Program-made: the position numbers and the translations under genes | The notes under the pieces: generated by a model | The model's input: the letters and a program-made list of their open reading frames with translations, nothing else | Told to the model about the DNA's origin: nothing | Databases searched by the model: none | DNA from: Pseudomonadota bacterium | Lineage (GTDB): Bacteria; Pseudomonadota; Gammaproteobacteria; Burkholderiales; Nitrosomonadaceae | NCBI GenBank assembly: GCA_018240935.1 | Contig: JAFEEV010000313.1 | Coordinates: forward strand, 1-6,009 | Direction of reading: 5' to 3' | DNA: 6,009 bases | Shown here: positions 5,999 to 6,009 of the stretch, in pieces | Layout: each line of letters starts with the position of its first letter | Position numbering within the stretch: position 1 is the first letter of the stretch

Positions 5999-6009
5999 TA
6001 AAATAAACC

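Noticed and set aside
1..6009. A previously undescribed multi-gene system, phage, CRISPR array, toxin-antitoxin pair or tRNA.
   Set aside because: All substantial coding space is taken by gyrA, argD, argF, argG and yajQ, each a well-known family with intact motifs. The gaps are short and show no repeat array, tRNA cloverleaf or transposase remnant.

Overview
The window looks like ordinary chromosomal DNA of a betaproteobacterium, most likely of the Nitrosomonadales (Nitrosomonas-like). This rests on protein style (ArgF beginning MQLKHFLQFKDF, ArgG beginning MKKINKVVLAFSGG, GyrA with Thr at position 83), on the clustering of argD, argF and argG, on roughly 50% GC genes, and on AT-rich spacers. 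The genus is an inference from recognition, not a search result.

Layout. Positions 1-1348 (minus strand) hold the first 449 codons of gyrA, which runs off the left edge. A 288-bp divergent spacer (1349-1636) carries a gyrA promoter candidate and two dyad-symmetric sequences on the argD side. Three arginine-biosynthesis genes follow on the plus strand: argD (1637-2809), argF (2856-3782) and argG (3852-5072). They are separated by 46 and 69 bp and are probably one transcription unit. The 216-bp gap after argG contains an 81-bp element with near-perfect 15-bp terminal inverted repeats, resembling a MITE or intergenic repeat. yajQ (5289-5774) comes next. The last 235 bp hold a possible 21-codon ORF overlapping the yajQ stop, then a near-consensus sigma70 promoter (TTGACA, 17 bp, TAGAAT) with a GC-rich discriminator, a leader hairpin and a Shine-Dalgarno-like AGGAAA. 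That gene must start just beyond the right edge.

How the genes work together. ArgD transaminates N-acetylglutamate semialdehyde to N-acetylornithine. After deacetylation elsewhere, ArgF carbamoylates ornithine to citrulline, and ArgG condenses citrulline with aspartate to argininosuccinate. The genes for the other arginine steps (argA/argJ, argB, argC, argE, argH) are not in this window. GyrA and YajQ are housekeeping or signalling neighbours with no evident pathway link.

I found no new multi-gene system. The points worth a second look are non-coding: the dyads upstream of argD, a perfect 9-bp inverted repeat just before the SD-less argF start, the 81-bp inverted-repeat element, and the strong unassigned promoter at the right end.
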